From Gonatopus flavifemur (lineage: Eukaryota; Arthropoda; Insecta; Hymenoptera; Dryinidae), in contig JAFFJZ010000003.1 in assembly GCA_018340375.1 (NCBI GenBank), forward strand, positions 27,962,001 to 28,026,000: 64,000 nt of DNA, written 5' to 3'. The notes below the pieces were generated by a model. That model had not been told where the DNA came from and did not search any database. It worked only from the letters and a program-made list of their open reading frames with translations. This document shows, piece after piece, positions 35,831 to 46,975 of the stretch. Made by a program: the position numbers and the translations under genes. Position 1 is the first letter of the stretch. Each line of letters starts with the position of its first letter.

Positions 35831-37274
35831 ATGTACTCGGGCATGCACATATGCACAAAAGTTTTTGACAAGAATATTCCAATTTAGCGATCCAGTACAA
35901 AATCAGGTGGAATATTTCCCAGTGTCCGACTGGGTTCTCAATGACAAATAATGTTCATATCCAGACAATTCTCTGATGTCTGGATCTGACAGGCCTTTCA
36001 GTAAAAAAGACCAAGTCATTTTATTTGAAGTAAGTCCCCAGCATGCATATACCATGGGGCCCACCCTGGCCCAGCATGGGCCCCATCCTGCCAATATGGG
36101 CCCAAGACTGGGCCAGAGCGGGGCCAGAGTAGACCAGAGTTCATACACGCTAGGGGTGATACACAAATTTCCTTCCGAGCCTCAAAGCGCAGAAAACCTT
36201 ATACATTCGATATTTGGAAAGGAGAAAAAATCAATCTCAAAGGGATCTCCCGTTTGTACGAAACAACGTGTGTTCGTTTGATTTTTTAATTTCGATGAAG
36301 AGTTCCAGTCCCCTTAGGAGGTACAGGGTAACTTTGAGCAGAGATGAGTTGGAGAGATTGTTAATGCAATGTTAAAATCATGGTCCATATCACATTTTTT
36401 TCTTTTGAAGACAATCATGTGATTGGTTGAATTTTTCTTCAAAGCCAATCAGCATGAGAGGATAAACGGAAAACGCGATACCGCCAATCAGAAACCGGAC
36501 TATGGTTTTCATATATCGTTAGCAATCTCTTCAACTCATCTCTGCCTCGGGGTTCACAACGGACGGCGTACGACTGCGCGGAGATAAATTCTTGATTGAA
36601 TTTTCAAATGAATCATTACCCGTGAATTTAATCAGCTTTTCGTTCCAAATGATTATGTATCCTTCAAAATTATTTTTTGCGTATAATCTGGACGAATATA
36701 CTCATATGAAAAATTCAAAAAGAAACATGATATTTCTATCAATGATTCATTATTCTAACGAAACAAAGTTTATATTCAGTTCCGGATTAAACCACCGAAC
36801 ACGCCCTTTGGGAAAATCAATACTCCATGAACAAATTCCTCGATCCAGGACCAGAAATACACATTTTCAGATGATTTTAAAGTTGAATCGGATAAAATTC
36901 ATCCGTAGACAAGGATATTGTTTCGATTCATTACGCATCTTTTCATCTCGGTAACTGATTTGAATATCCAATATATTAATAGAATCGATAAAGCGCTTGA
37001 TTCGAAACAAATCTATTGGAGAAATTCATCAGAATCGAACGAATGATTTTTGACTGTTCAATTGTTGATTCAATTTTTAATCATACTAATATTTAAATGT
37101 ATACACATATATTTGATATGCGCTTTAAGATCTTATATTTCACAGAGGAGGTCGAAATTTCCATATCTCATGTCATTTTTCGAAGTCTAAATTTAGACGA
37201 TTCTAAACTCGTTGAAAACTCTGATGATGATCCTTCTTTGAACTCTTTTGAAGGTGCTTCTCTTGCAATACCTA
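35831..37274. other. gene-free stretch with a GGGCCC-word patch
   Basis: The patch at 36050-36130 iterates TGGGCCC and TGGCCCA in both orientations. The open frame at 36592-36954 (120 codons) has no motif I recognise and I do not call it a gene. Confidence 0.45.
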
Positions 37275-37895
37275 CTCAGGATCAAATTGAAAAATTATTG
37301 TCATGTAAAGGACCAAGGTCGAAGGGATTCGATAATCATATTCGTTGGGGCTTAGATTCGTATTTATGACCGAAAAATAACCAACTCGGAATATAAACAA
37401 ACAACTCTTCAAAAACCATACAGAATTTTTCATGGTTTTTTCTTGGAAAATTTTCATTATTTTCATTTTCAATCCGTTCGTGACTTATGAGGGCTCATTT
37501 TATTCCTTGTGAAATTTGAAGAACCTTTTTCATGTATGCAATTTTCAACAATGATTACTCGTATTTATTTCTAATCTGTAAAATACATTCCCACGAACAA
37601 AAGCGTGTGACAATGTTACGATGACACAATATCAAAAATCTTCATGGTGAAGGTTTTTCAAATCTTACAAGAAATGAAATGAACTCTCGTGAGTCACGAA
37701 CGGATTGAAAATGAGAATTTTTTCAGAAAGAAAACGAAAGTTTTGGTGTGGTTGTTACAAAGTTGTTTCTTTGTGTTTCGAGTTGGTTTTTTTTTTGCCA
37801 GAAATACGGGTATGAGCCCCAAAGAATATCATTATCGAATTCCTTCCATCTTCACCCTCTACTCGATAGGAATTCTTCAAATTTGATCCTGAATA
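37275..37895. repeat. long fold-back inverted repeat
   Basis: The left arm at 37275-37492 (CTCAGGATCAAAT, GGGATTCGATAATCATATTC, TTTTCAATCCGTTCGTGACT) returns inverted at 37686-37895 (AGTCACGAACGGATTGAAAA, GAATATCATTATCGAATTCC, ATTTGATCCTGA). The arms are about 210 bp and visibly diverged, perhaps 70-75 percent alike by eye, around a spacer of about 190 bp. A transcript would form a long imperfect hairpin. Confidence 0.8.
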
Positions 37896-38990
37896 TGGCA
37901 AGAGAAAACTACCTTGAAATGTAAATTTTAATATCTGAAACATTCGTTATCGACAATCATTTTCGTTTTATTTAGTTCAGTTTTTGATAAACAAAAAATT
38001 GTAACGACATATTTGGTTCATTTATTGTATAAAGAATAAAAATTGAGAGGTAAAGCGACTTTGAGATCTTGAAATGAAGTGTTTTCTTCGAACAAACGTC
38101 GATAATGTAATTTCATTGAAAAACATTTTTGTCATACGCATAAATTATGTGAAGAAAATTGACATTGATATATGTTTTTGTACAAAAATTATTACCGACA
38201 GTACAAGAGAAAAAATATTGAAACGCACCCAAAAATTGGTATTGTATCAACATTTTGAGCTACATGATAATCAATATAATTGATTTCCATTCAATACACA
38301 TGGTTGTGTATTTTTTTCACGTACGTTTGTGAAACATCATTGAAAAACAATGAAAAATACTTGCTTTTTCATGACAAACATTACAGATTGAATTATAGAA
38401 TACTTCGGTGGAATGATGTGATGTTATTACGCATTAAAATATAATAAACGAGTTCAACGAGTTTACAATTACAATCGATCTTGAATAGTCTCAATAATCA
38501 AATACATGATTCAAAATTTGATGATCATTCCTTCCAAAGCTTCAAAAAAATTAATTAAAAAAATATTAATTTATCTTCATTTGTACATCGATGGAACCGA
38601 TGCTGTGTGCTTCATGCGTCTCGTTGTAAAGCAATTTTCTTACATATCTTCTCAATGAATCATTCCAATGATATACTGGATAAAATCTGTAAACATCCTA
38701 TTTTATGACTCAAAATAATTGAACAACGATTCCACATTTATTTAGTACTATTTTCAACAATAATTCCGGAAAAGAGATTGAACGCTCGACATCATAGTTC
38801 TGAAAATAGTATTATTTCTATGACAAGTGTACATTCTTCGACAATAATTTCAACGCGTATCGATAGAGCATACATATAGCAACAATATGATCTTCGAAAA
38901 ATGACAAATGTTTGTCTCCAAATGGAAATTAATCGAAATAAAAGTCCCCGGTCGAGCAACGAACGATAGCTTTTCATCGGTTAGTCGAGA
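37896..38990. other. gene-free stretch
   Basis: I see no gene or clear repeat. The H1-C upstream sequence begins near 38960. Confidence 0.45.
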
Positions 38991-39003
38991 TCCGAGACGT
39001 TCA

Positions 39004-39077
39004 AGTTGATGCGCAGGTCTCTCTCCATGGTTCTTGTGCTCCTTAGACAACAAACCCACATTTCCCGCTCGCTCATA
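39004..39077 (+). promoter_or_regulatory. distal half of the H1-C promoter (separated from the gene)
   Basis: GATGCGCAGGTCTCTC at about 39009, then CCATGGTTCTTG and TAGACAACA match the shared block of the H1-A and H1-B promoters, in the orientation expected for the plus-strand H1-C. The block is followed at 39066 by CGCTCGCTCATA, the left copy of the repeat flanking the retrotransposon. The rest of the promoter resumes at 42860. Confidence 0.8.
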
Positions 39078-39079
39078 AA

Positions 39080-39568
39080 GGGTGTAAAACTTACAAAAAT
39101 GTAATAAGTAAGCGTATTAAACAAATAAACGCTAATAAATCTAATCCGAAATCTAACAAAAACAGTAAAACTGTCACGTCAAACAAAACTAAAGTCCAAA
39201 ACGCGACTGCGAAAACTAATAATAACAACATAATGCTAAAATCCTCGCAATCAACTTCAGGCAAACAAGGAAAATTAGCCTCATCTAGTCAGGTTGCAAA
39301 TATATCATATGCAAGCATCACCAAAAACCCTGCCAATAGTCAAGCTAAAGCCTTAGTATCCCCTCATAAAGTAGACAATGTGGAACCCACGCTTGGGAAG
39401 TCAAACAAAAACGACGAAATCGCAGAATTATTACGACTCATTAACCTAGCTATCAACCTCACCAGCGATATTATGGATCAGAAATTAAATTTCGGGCAGG
39501 CTGTCCATGAAACAACTATGATTATTAAAAACTTGTTAGAATTTGCACTCAAAAATGGCGGGTACTAA
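39080..39568 (+). pseudogene. ORF1 (gag-like) C-terminal part
   Basis: An open frame of 162 codons begins at the truncation point with GCKTYKNVISKRI, the usual sequence just after the third CCHC zinc knuckle (HPANYKGC). It continues with a Lys/Asn/Ser-rich stretch, SYASITKNP, and a C-terminal EIAELLRLINLAINLTSDIM helix. The nucleic-acid-binding knuckles are lost. Its stop (39566-39568) overlaps the ORF2 start. Confidence 0.85.
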
Positions 39569-40718
39569 TCAAAATTTGAATCCCAAGTTAGTTAAGATTG
39601 TCTTCTGGAACGCTAATAGTATTCGAAACAAACTACAAGAGCTTAAAAATTTCATTTATATAAACAAAATTGACATCATACTACTGTCCGAAACATTGGT
39701 TAAAAATAATCAAAATTTAAAAATCCTTGGATACAAGACTTATAAAAGCAACTCCAATAGAGGCACAGCTATTCTCATTAAAAACACATTACAGCATAAT
39801 GAATTACCTGAAATCAGGACACATAACTTAGAAATTACTTCCATTAAAGTAAATCTTCTCAATCAATCAGTGATTATCACATCCCTATATCAGTCTCCCA
39901 ACTTACCCTTTATTGAAGAAGACTATAATAAACTTTTCAAGCCAAACGTGCCAACCATCGTCGCAGGCGACTTTAACGCAAAAAATCGTATCTGGAACAG
40001 CAGAATAACCAACACAAGAGGAATTCAGCTAGCTAGATTAATAAACAACAAAAACCTCTCAATAGTGGCACCCATAGAATTCACCCATTACCCGGTCACA
40101 AACCACAAGCCAGACATAATAGATTTTGCATTAACCAAAAATATCCACTTTAACATTGATATCGAGGTTGAACACGAATTAGACTCAGACCACCTGCCGG
40201 TAATATTGACCTTAGATACACAAATAACTCTCTTGAATCAAAAATCCAGGTATGACTTCAAAAAAGCCGACTGGAGCAAGTTTAGAGATGAATTAAATAG
40301 AAATCCGCCTAAAATCCAAATCATAGAGACTACCCAGGATATTGACACAGCAATTTATGATTCAATAAATTCAATCAACATAGCATTGAAACATTCAGTT
40401 CCTTTGGCAAATTCCCCAAATTATACAAACTTACGGCACTTAGAATTACCCCAGAACATCACAGATTTGATCAAGGATCGTAACAAACTATTGAAACATT
40501 ATCGCAAAACAAAGAACCCACATATCAAATCAGTCATTAATGCTCATAGAAAGATAATAGCTACAAAAATTACTGAATATAGAAATCATCTTTGGGGAAA
40601 AACCTTAAATAATCTTAATGTCCAAGACCACTCCCTGTGGAGATTGTCCCGCAACCTGACTAAAAAACGAATAAGTATTCCACCAATAAATAATAACGGC
40701 GTAGTAAAGCTGAAGTAA
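39555..40718 (+). pseudogene. ORF2, endonuclease domain half
   Basis: From the ATG at 39555 (MAGTNQN), overlapping ORF1 by 14 bp, the protein has an intact apurinic-type endonuclease: FWNANSIRNK, LLSETLVKN, VAGDFNAKNRIWNS and ELDSDHLPVIL, so the metal-binding Asn and Glu and the final SDH are all present. It runs into the linker (SLWRLSRNLTKKRI) and stops at 40718 after a frameshift near 40705. The natural reading continues in the next ORF. Confidence 0.9.
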
Positions 40719-42235
40719 TTGCTAACAATCTGAAAGAAACCTTTACACCTCATGACGAGCCTTCATGTCAAAATCAAATAATATTCGTAAAACAAGAAGT
40801 TGAAAGATACTTAAACCAGTCTATGAATAACACAGGGAGGATTAGCCTCGCGAAAAGTCCGGAAATTAAACAAATAATCAGGAAAACCAAAAACAGAAAA
40901 GCTCCAGGCGAAGATGGAATATCAAACTATGTGTTAAAACAGCTTCCTGATTTTGTCATCGAATACATTACTAGCATATTTAACGCATGTCTCATAAATA
41001 GTTACTTTCCTAATCAATGGAAGAGGGCTAGGGTTCTGGTATTCCCAAAGAAAGGGAAAAATTTGTCTCTCCCAGGAAGCTACAGGCCAATTAGTCTGTT
41101 ATCAACCCTCAGTAAAATCTTTGAAAAGATTATCTTAGTTAGACTCAAATTGCACTTGGATTCCAAAAACATATTGAGAGAAGAACAATTTGGTTTTAGA
41201 CCTGGCCACTCCACTCAACACCAAATTTTAAGACTCACAGAATTTATAACCCATAATTTCAATTTTAATAAAAACATAGGAGCAGTCCTCTTGGACGTTG
41301 AAAAGGCCTTTGACTCGGTTTGGCATGAAGGCTTACTGTACAAACTTATACTCCTCAAATTTCCTGTTAATTTAACAAAGCTGATCCACTCTTATCTAAC
41401 TAATAGAAGCTTCGAAGTCGTTATTAATGATTCAAAATCTCCCACCATGCCCATTAGGGCCGGGGTCCCTCAGGGTAGCCTCCTTGGCCCTTTTTTATTT
41501 AACGTTTACATAAACGATATTCCATGTTCTAATAACGTAAATATTGGCATCTATGCAGATGACACGGTAATATACACAGCCTCTTGGTCAAATCAAGTTA
41601 TTAACAGAAGACTAAATGAAAATCTATCTGAAATTGAAGATTGGTGCAAACTATGGAGAGTTAAAATAAATGTTGATAAATCTGAAAGCATAATTTTTTC
41701 TAGGAAACACAAACCCCTTCCTGATCCACCAGTAATGTTTAATAACTCTATAAAGTGGTCAAACGCGGTTAAATATCTGGGAGTAACGCTCGATAAAAGA
41801 CTAAACTTCGTTAAACACATACAAAATCTACGAGGCAAGGCCACTGGCATTATGTCAGTGCTAAATCCTTTAATTAACAGTAAATCAAAACTTAGCTTAA
41901 AAAACGGTATCATATTATACAAAATGCTTATTAGACCAGTTATAACGTACGCCTCGGTTGTCTGGGGAGGAGCCTCAGATGCCCAAATCAAAAAAGTACA
42001 GATTTTGCAAAACGTTGCACTCAAAAGAATAACCAAAGCTCCTAGATACACCAAAAATTCAAAAATCCATCAGGATCTAAAAATCCCACTAATCAAAGAT
42101 TATATTAAAAACAGTACAACTAAATTCTATGATCGAGCTAATACCTCAAAATTTAAACTAGTTAATAATCTGGGCAAGTACGTTCACGATAAGCTGCGGA
42201 AATTTAGAAAACCAAAAGATTTTCTGTATAACTAA
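40706..42235 (+). pseudogene. ORF2, reverse transcriptase half
   Basis: In the frame shifted from the endonuclease half it reads AEVIANNLKETFTPHD, NRKAPGEDGI, WKRARVLVFPKKGK, SYRPISLLSTLSKIFEKII, LLDVEKAFDSVWH (motif A), AGVPQGSLLGP (motif B) and IYADDTVIY (motif C, about 41550). The C-terminus ends in RPVITYASVVWGGAS and a basic tail. All three catalytic Asp are present. Only the one frameshift separates it from the endonuclease, so a sequencing error or a recent lesion are both possible. Confidence 0.9.
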
Positions 42236-42859
42236 CTACCTATTGTCCTTCCTTTTTCAGATGTAATTCAAATTAAGATATGTTTCAGGGACTGATGCTA
42301 AATCTTCAACAATGAATGTATTAACAGGTTCAGACCATCAACAACATCGCGAGGATTGCCATCCATTGGTCGATGCGATGATAATCTTGCCATTGAATAA
42401 ATCAACAACTACTCATCATTCTGACTACTATACTATACGACCTCTATTACCCATCCCACTTTAATCCAATCCTTTTTGATCTCTCTCGCTATCTCCTAAA
42501 GGTCAATACGGCCATTCATACTCAAAATATTAATTGTATTAGACTAGTGGTTTTTTACCACAGTGCTATCACTGTGGGTTTTTTCACCACCCTATGGTCT
42601 ATCCTCATGAACAATCAAAAGTCAATTCCCTGCTCTATAATACTAGACCTAGAATAAAATGCCCAAAAGGGTAATTTCTATCCACAACTTTTCTACCTAC
42701 ATCGCTATCTCTCTTCTTTGAGGAGGGTTGACCTTTTGTCGGGGCTACGCCAGGGTTAGAGTATCCGTACCCTTTCACTGGTATAGCGACGACAATTGTA
42801 GGAAGCAACTCACTGGTGGGGGCGTTGGTTGGGGCCCCCCCATCCCCCTTCTTCTTCTT

Positions 42860-42935
42860 CGCTCGCTCATATTCGTGAATCTCCTAATCGTTTATTCGTA
42901 CTTCTTTTTGCGATCAATTCTTGAAATCGAGAGTC
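42860..42935 (+). promoter_or_regulatory. proximal half of the H1-C promoter and leader
   Basis: Starts with the right copy of the target repeat (CGCTCGCTCATA), which runs into CATATTCGTG, a weak TATA-like box about 66 bp before the ATG at 42936. Without the retrotransposon, the conserved block would lie about 50 bp upstream of this box, similar to H1-A and H1-B. Confidence 0.7.
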
Positions 42936-43565
42936 ATGGAAGATAGTAAATCATCTACCGTCGTTGCGGTTTCCGCCGCACCCCCTGCGGCCGTTGCAAC
43001 CAAAAAAGCTGCTGCCGTTAAATCGAAAGTGGCCAAATCTAACCAGGCAAAAGCCAGTCATCCTACAACATCCGCGATGATATTAAACTCTATCAAAGAG
43101 TTGAAGGATCGTAAAGGATCTTCGCTTCAGGCTATTAAAAAATACATAGCTGCTACATACAAGGTGGATAGCGAAAAATTGGCACCTCTCATCAGGAAGT
43201 CCTTGAAATCCGCTGTGAAAACTGGTGCTGTGGTACAGACGAAAGGCAAGGGTGCTTCAGGTTCTTTCAAACTATCCATGAAAACCGCTGGTGAATCGAA
43301 GGTCAAAAAATCTGCGACCGTTGCGAAAAAACCTGTTTCGAAGAAGGCTCCGGCAACCACCGGCGTCGGTGCCAAAAAAGCTGGTGCCGTTGCGAAAAAA
43401 TCTGCAGTCGCCAAGAAGACCGGAGAAGCTAAAAAACCTGGGGCGAAGAAAACTTCTGCCGCCCCTGCGAAGAGTTTAGCTAAAACGAAGAAGACGATGA
43501 AAACCAAGTCTCCGAAGCCGAAGAAGGTTGCACCAAAAGCCGTCAAGGCGGCAGCCAAGAAGTAA
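42936..43565 (+). CDS. H1: histone H1 (copy C, divergent)
   Basis: Linker histone of 209 residues from the ATG at 42936 ([10 protein letters not shown]). The upstream in-frame ATG at 42921 is not supported by the other copies. The globular domain (about 41-115) has [20 protein letters not shown] and [12 protein letters not shown], but with changes unlike A and B ([20 protein letters not shown]). The C-tail is less repetitive and richer in Val and Ser, ending in [15 protein letters not shown]. It is the most divergent copy and lies in the opposite orientation. The ORF and 3' hairpin are intact although a retrotransposon splits its promoter. Whether it is still expressed is unknown. Confidence 0.95.
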   Translation: MEDSKSSTVVAVSAAPPAAVATKKAAAVKSKVAKSNQAKASHPTTSAMILNSIKELKDRKGSSLQAIKKYIAATYKVDSEKLAPLIRKSLKSAVKTGAVVQTKGKGASGSFKLSMKTAGESKVKKSATVAKKPVSKKAPATTGVGAKKAGAVAKKSAVAKKTGEAKKPGAKKTSAAPAKSLAKTKKTMKTKSPKPKKVAPKAVKAAAKK

Positions 43566-43609
43566 AAAGGTTACCACCTTTTTATTTTCTTTCATTTAAG
43601 TGAACAAAT

Positions 43610-43625
43610 GGCCCTTTTCAGGGCC
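43610..43625 (+). terminator. histone 3' stem-loop of H1-C
   Basis: GGCCCTTTTCAGGGCC, the same as in H1-A and H1-B, 44 nt after the stop and preceded by AACAAAT. It is followed by ACCAAACATTC. Confidence 0.97.
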
Positions 43626-43885
43626 ACCAAACATTCTTTACGTAGATCAACTTTGTTGTATTACACTTGAACGTTTATGGTCGACGAAAATTATGATTGC
43701 TTTGCAACTTTGTTCATTCCCAAGTTGATGGTTTATTGTCTGAAAATTTTACTCTTATGTTACACCGAAAACAATTTTTTTTTGTGTCAATGAAATGGAA
43801 CAAAAATTTGTTGGAAATCACGTGAAATGATGGATTCTTCCAACAAGAGAAATTCTTTTTCCAGAGTGATGGTTATAATAAAACA

Positions 43886-44192
43886 CAGGGTTCAGACAGA
43901 ACTGAAATTCGGGGAAACTCAGGGAAATAAAAATTGGACTCAAAACACCGGGAATTCTCAGGGAAATGATCAAAAACCTAGAAATCTCAGAGAAATCACT
44001 AAAATTTCTTCAAAATAAAAATTTGTTCGTTAATTTTATTTTTCATTTTCGACAACATATTTTCTTAATTTTTAATCGTGGAATCTTAGAAATTATACAC
44101 TGAGGGAAAAATATTTAGGGACACATTCATGATTTTTGGAAATTAGAATTTTACTCAGGGAAATTGATTGAACAAAACTTGTCTGAACCCTG
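43886..44192. mobile_element. dispersed element with CAGGGTTCAGAC ends
   Basis: CAGGGTTCAGACAG at the left is inverted as TTGTCTGAACCCTG at the right. The left half is rich in CAGGGAAA and CCGGGAATT words. A second copy begins near 57198 and is split by the hAT-like element at 57475, with its last bases at 61799-61812. The target duplication is not clear. Confidence 0.75.
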
Positions 44193-45553
44193 AAACAACG
44201 TAGTCTTGAAAAAACTAAAGGAGCGCATGAATTAGGAGGCCTACAGAGAACATTTTTTTGGATACGAAAAGAGGAACCGAATAAGGTTTAACGTTGAGAT
44301 ATTTTCATACAGGTTTGAAATTGACAAAGAAGTTTTATCCAACGTGGAATAATAAGATACACCAAATTCATGTGCAAATTATATTTATGAGATAGAGGTC
44401 GCGTATTTTTCATCTAAAACGAGAAATCTAAGAGAAATTTGAATGTCGACATTTCCATGTGAACTAGAAAAAACCCAAAGAAATTATGTAATTCGAGACC
44501 TAATTGAGGTTTAAGACAGAGAATTATATCATTGAGGGTGTGGGAGTGATAGTTTTTTCAAGTCGACTCAAGCACTCGAAAATTTTCTAGTTCTCGATGA
44601 ATTTCTGTAAGTGATCTGCAGAGATTCTCAAAAAATCAGAGTGGCGCAGAAGTTTTGAGTAGAGTAGAAGATACTCGAAAAATTCGGTTTTTCAATAAGA
44701 GGGGTTACGAACAAGAATGATAAATAATATTCGGAAGTATATAACATTCATTTTTCTTTATAAAAATCAGAGATTTCATGGATTCTTGAAACCTAAGTGT
44801 TTCGAATTATTTTTATCAAAGAAAAATATTTTTTGAATGTTGATTTTTGCAAGATGAATCGATATATGGCATGATAAAAAAAAACCCTGTAGCACCTGTG
44901 TCATTCCCGTTCAACGTGCAAGCTGTGAGTTACACGCTTTGTAAACTTCCTCTCGAAATTAACATTCGGATAATAATTTTCTACGCATCCGCATCCAATG
45001 TTCTTTCAGTGTTTGAACTTTTGAAGGACACACCCGAATGGGAGCTTCACCTTCATGACGTTCACATGGTATATTCTCAAAAATATTCATTTTCATTTGT
45101 CCTTGAATGAATCGTGCGAAAACAAATCATTCCACGCAAAAACTCAAATTCATTTTATATAAGGAACATCTATCTCGAGAAGGGTGGAGGTTTTCGTTTC
45201 CTCATTAGAAAATCTACTTACATTCTTAACTGTTGAATTGATCATCCTGTGTGTGTATAAAATTGACAAACACAATGAATCGATTAAACTCACCACCTTT
45301 GCTTCCTTGAAAAATTAATGTCTGTTGTAATAAATATTGTTATCTGCACATATATTTCACCTTCCTCGCATTTTGATACGTTATCAGAGGTAAAACCAGA
45401 ATCCGGAACCTTCGTTGTTTGATTATGTTTCACGACCACACGGAAAAATCAATCGACGATGCATTCATTATTCTGGGGAACGAAAGGGATGAGATGAGAT
45501 CAAATAAAATTTATGATGGTGATTTAGAAGGGCAGGTAATACGTGAACTTTTG
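44193..45553. other. gene-free stretch
   Basis: I recognise no gene. The open frame at 44847-45110 has no motif. Confidence 0.45.
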
Positions 45554-45970
45554 CACGGAGAAAAATGCAGATGGTTAATACATATAGTAATCTTCTAATA
45601 TTTCTTAAATCTGTAATGGAGGTCAAATGGTTCACATTTCTGTTGACTATTACTTGGAAAAGAATGAAAAATTATCAATGCTCAACAAACAATAGGAAGA
45701 GGTATGAATTTTCCAAAAGTCGCGCATGAAATTTTACGAAGTGAGTAACGAAGTTTTTAGATTTTATTATTCATTTTGTAAAATTGCATGCGCGACTTTG
45801 GGAAAATTCATACCTCCTCCTATTGTTTGTTGAATATCGACAATTTTCCATTCTTCAAGTAAAATTCAATAGAGATGTGCATCGTTTTATCTTTATTACA
45901 AATTTAAGAAATATTCTCTAATTTTTTAATCAAACATTACTATATTCTCAATCTGTATTTTTCTTGGTGC
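45554..45970. mobile_element. long palindromic MITE (CACGGAGAAAAATGC ends)
   Basis: The arms are about 190 bp each. The outer parts are CACGGAGAAAAATGCAG and CTGTATTTTTCTTGGTG, and the inner parts are near-identical (CAACAAACAATAGGA, GAGGTATGAATTTTCC, AGTCGCGCATG and their complements). The spacer is only about 40 bp, so the single strand would fold into one long hairpin. Confidence 0.8.
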
Positions 45971-46164
45971 GATGGGCTAAGTGATTTGGTTTTCACTGAC
46001 GAAGATAAAGCAAATGTGACAACTTTGAATTTTGAAAAAGAAACACAATTAACAGAAAATGGGGGAGCTCGTATTGAAGACAGATGGAAAAAAGTATGAA
46101 TTTCTTTTCAAATATCTGTCACGTTTTCCACAGGACGTTTGTGAAAAAATACCCCATACAATAT

Positions 46165-46411
46165 CCCAGATAGAAAAGCATGCTCTGAATATTTTGTGAC
46201 ATAACGTGCCGTAAACGTCCTATCATGAACTCTGCTCAGCTTGCGATGATGCATAGAATGTAAACATTATGTCTGCATTATGGTATCATCACCTCGTTTT
46301 GCCACCAATAACAATGCTTTATGCGGAAACACCTTGGCACCATGATGCGAACATTTATTGGCGTCCATTTCACCATTATGATGGCATTATTGAGACATTT
46401 TTCTATCTGGG
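46165..46411. mobile_element. MITE (CCCAGATAGAAAA ends)
   Basis: CCCAGATAGAAAA at the left and TTTTTCTATCTGGG at the right are inverted; the interior iterates CATTATG and ATGATG words. The ends resemble the CCCAGAC element at 34222 and a single end at 58406 (CCCAGATAGCAC). Confidence 0.7.
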
Positions 46412-46689
46412 TATGTGATGAATAACTTAGGAAAACTTAGGTACTACAAATTTTTTTAGCCAAAATACTCAAAGATGACTCAATAGAACAGAATAAAATC
46501 ACCAGTCAGGTTTTATGTTAGTATGGAACCAAGTCTGGCTTATTGATTTTATTCATTTTATTCAATAAAAGGTCTTGTTCCAGGTGTTGATGAATAAAAA
46601 TTGTTCAGTTGAACAGCATGTTGGAGCGCGAATTGATGTATTTCATTGAGAACGTGGCAGAACGAAGTTGGGATTTAAAAAATTACCAG

Positions 46690-46975
46690 AAAATGTACCC
46701 TCACGGCACAAGAGTCCCCCTTATGCTGATACATATGTATTCATTATGAATATTTTGAATTCAAAATGAATTCTTGATGCATAACGTGATGTTCAGTAAG
46801 AACTCATTTCGAGGTTCGTTTCATGATGAATTCTCCGGGCATTAGATACATTCTAATTTTGAATTCTTATCGAATTCATCATTGGTCGCATAACGGAAAT
46901 TATTCAAGAGGTAATTGGGAGATATTCATGAATCCAAATTGATCATTTGTGCTGGCTGAGTATACAAATGAATAT
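46690..46975. repeat. GAATTC-word repeat, copy 1
   Basis: Starts near CACGGCACAAGAGTCCC and ends near ATTTGTGCTGGCTGAG. GAATTC and ATTCATTATGAAT words are iterated in both orientations. A copy in the opposite orientation lies at 62878-63150. Confidence 0.65.

Larger units (their letters stand above)
39078..42859 (+). mobile_element. Jockey-type non-LTR retrotransposon inserted in the H1-C promoter
   Basis: A 3.78-kb element lies between two exact copies of CGCTCGCTCATA (39066-39077 and 42860-42871), a target-site duplication of up to 12 bp. The 5' end is truncated inside the ORF1 zinc-knuckle region, since the frame is open right up to the junction (GCKTYKNVISKR). ORF1 and ORF2 overlap slightly. 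The 3' end is a short (CTT)n run instead of poly(A). ORF2 has one frameshift near 40705. The low damage suggests a fairly recent insertion. Confidence 0.92.

Noticed and set aside
36592..36954. 120-codon ORF as a hypothetical gene
   Set aside because: No motif, no signal peptide, composition of average AT-rich DNA, and no promoter or intron signals that I could support.
42921..42935. Upstream ATG adding MKSRV to H1-C
   Set aside because: The first MED at 42936 matches the start of both other H1 genes.
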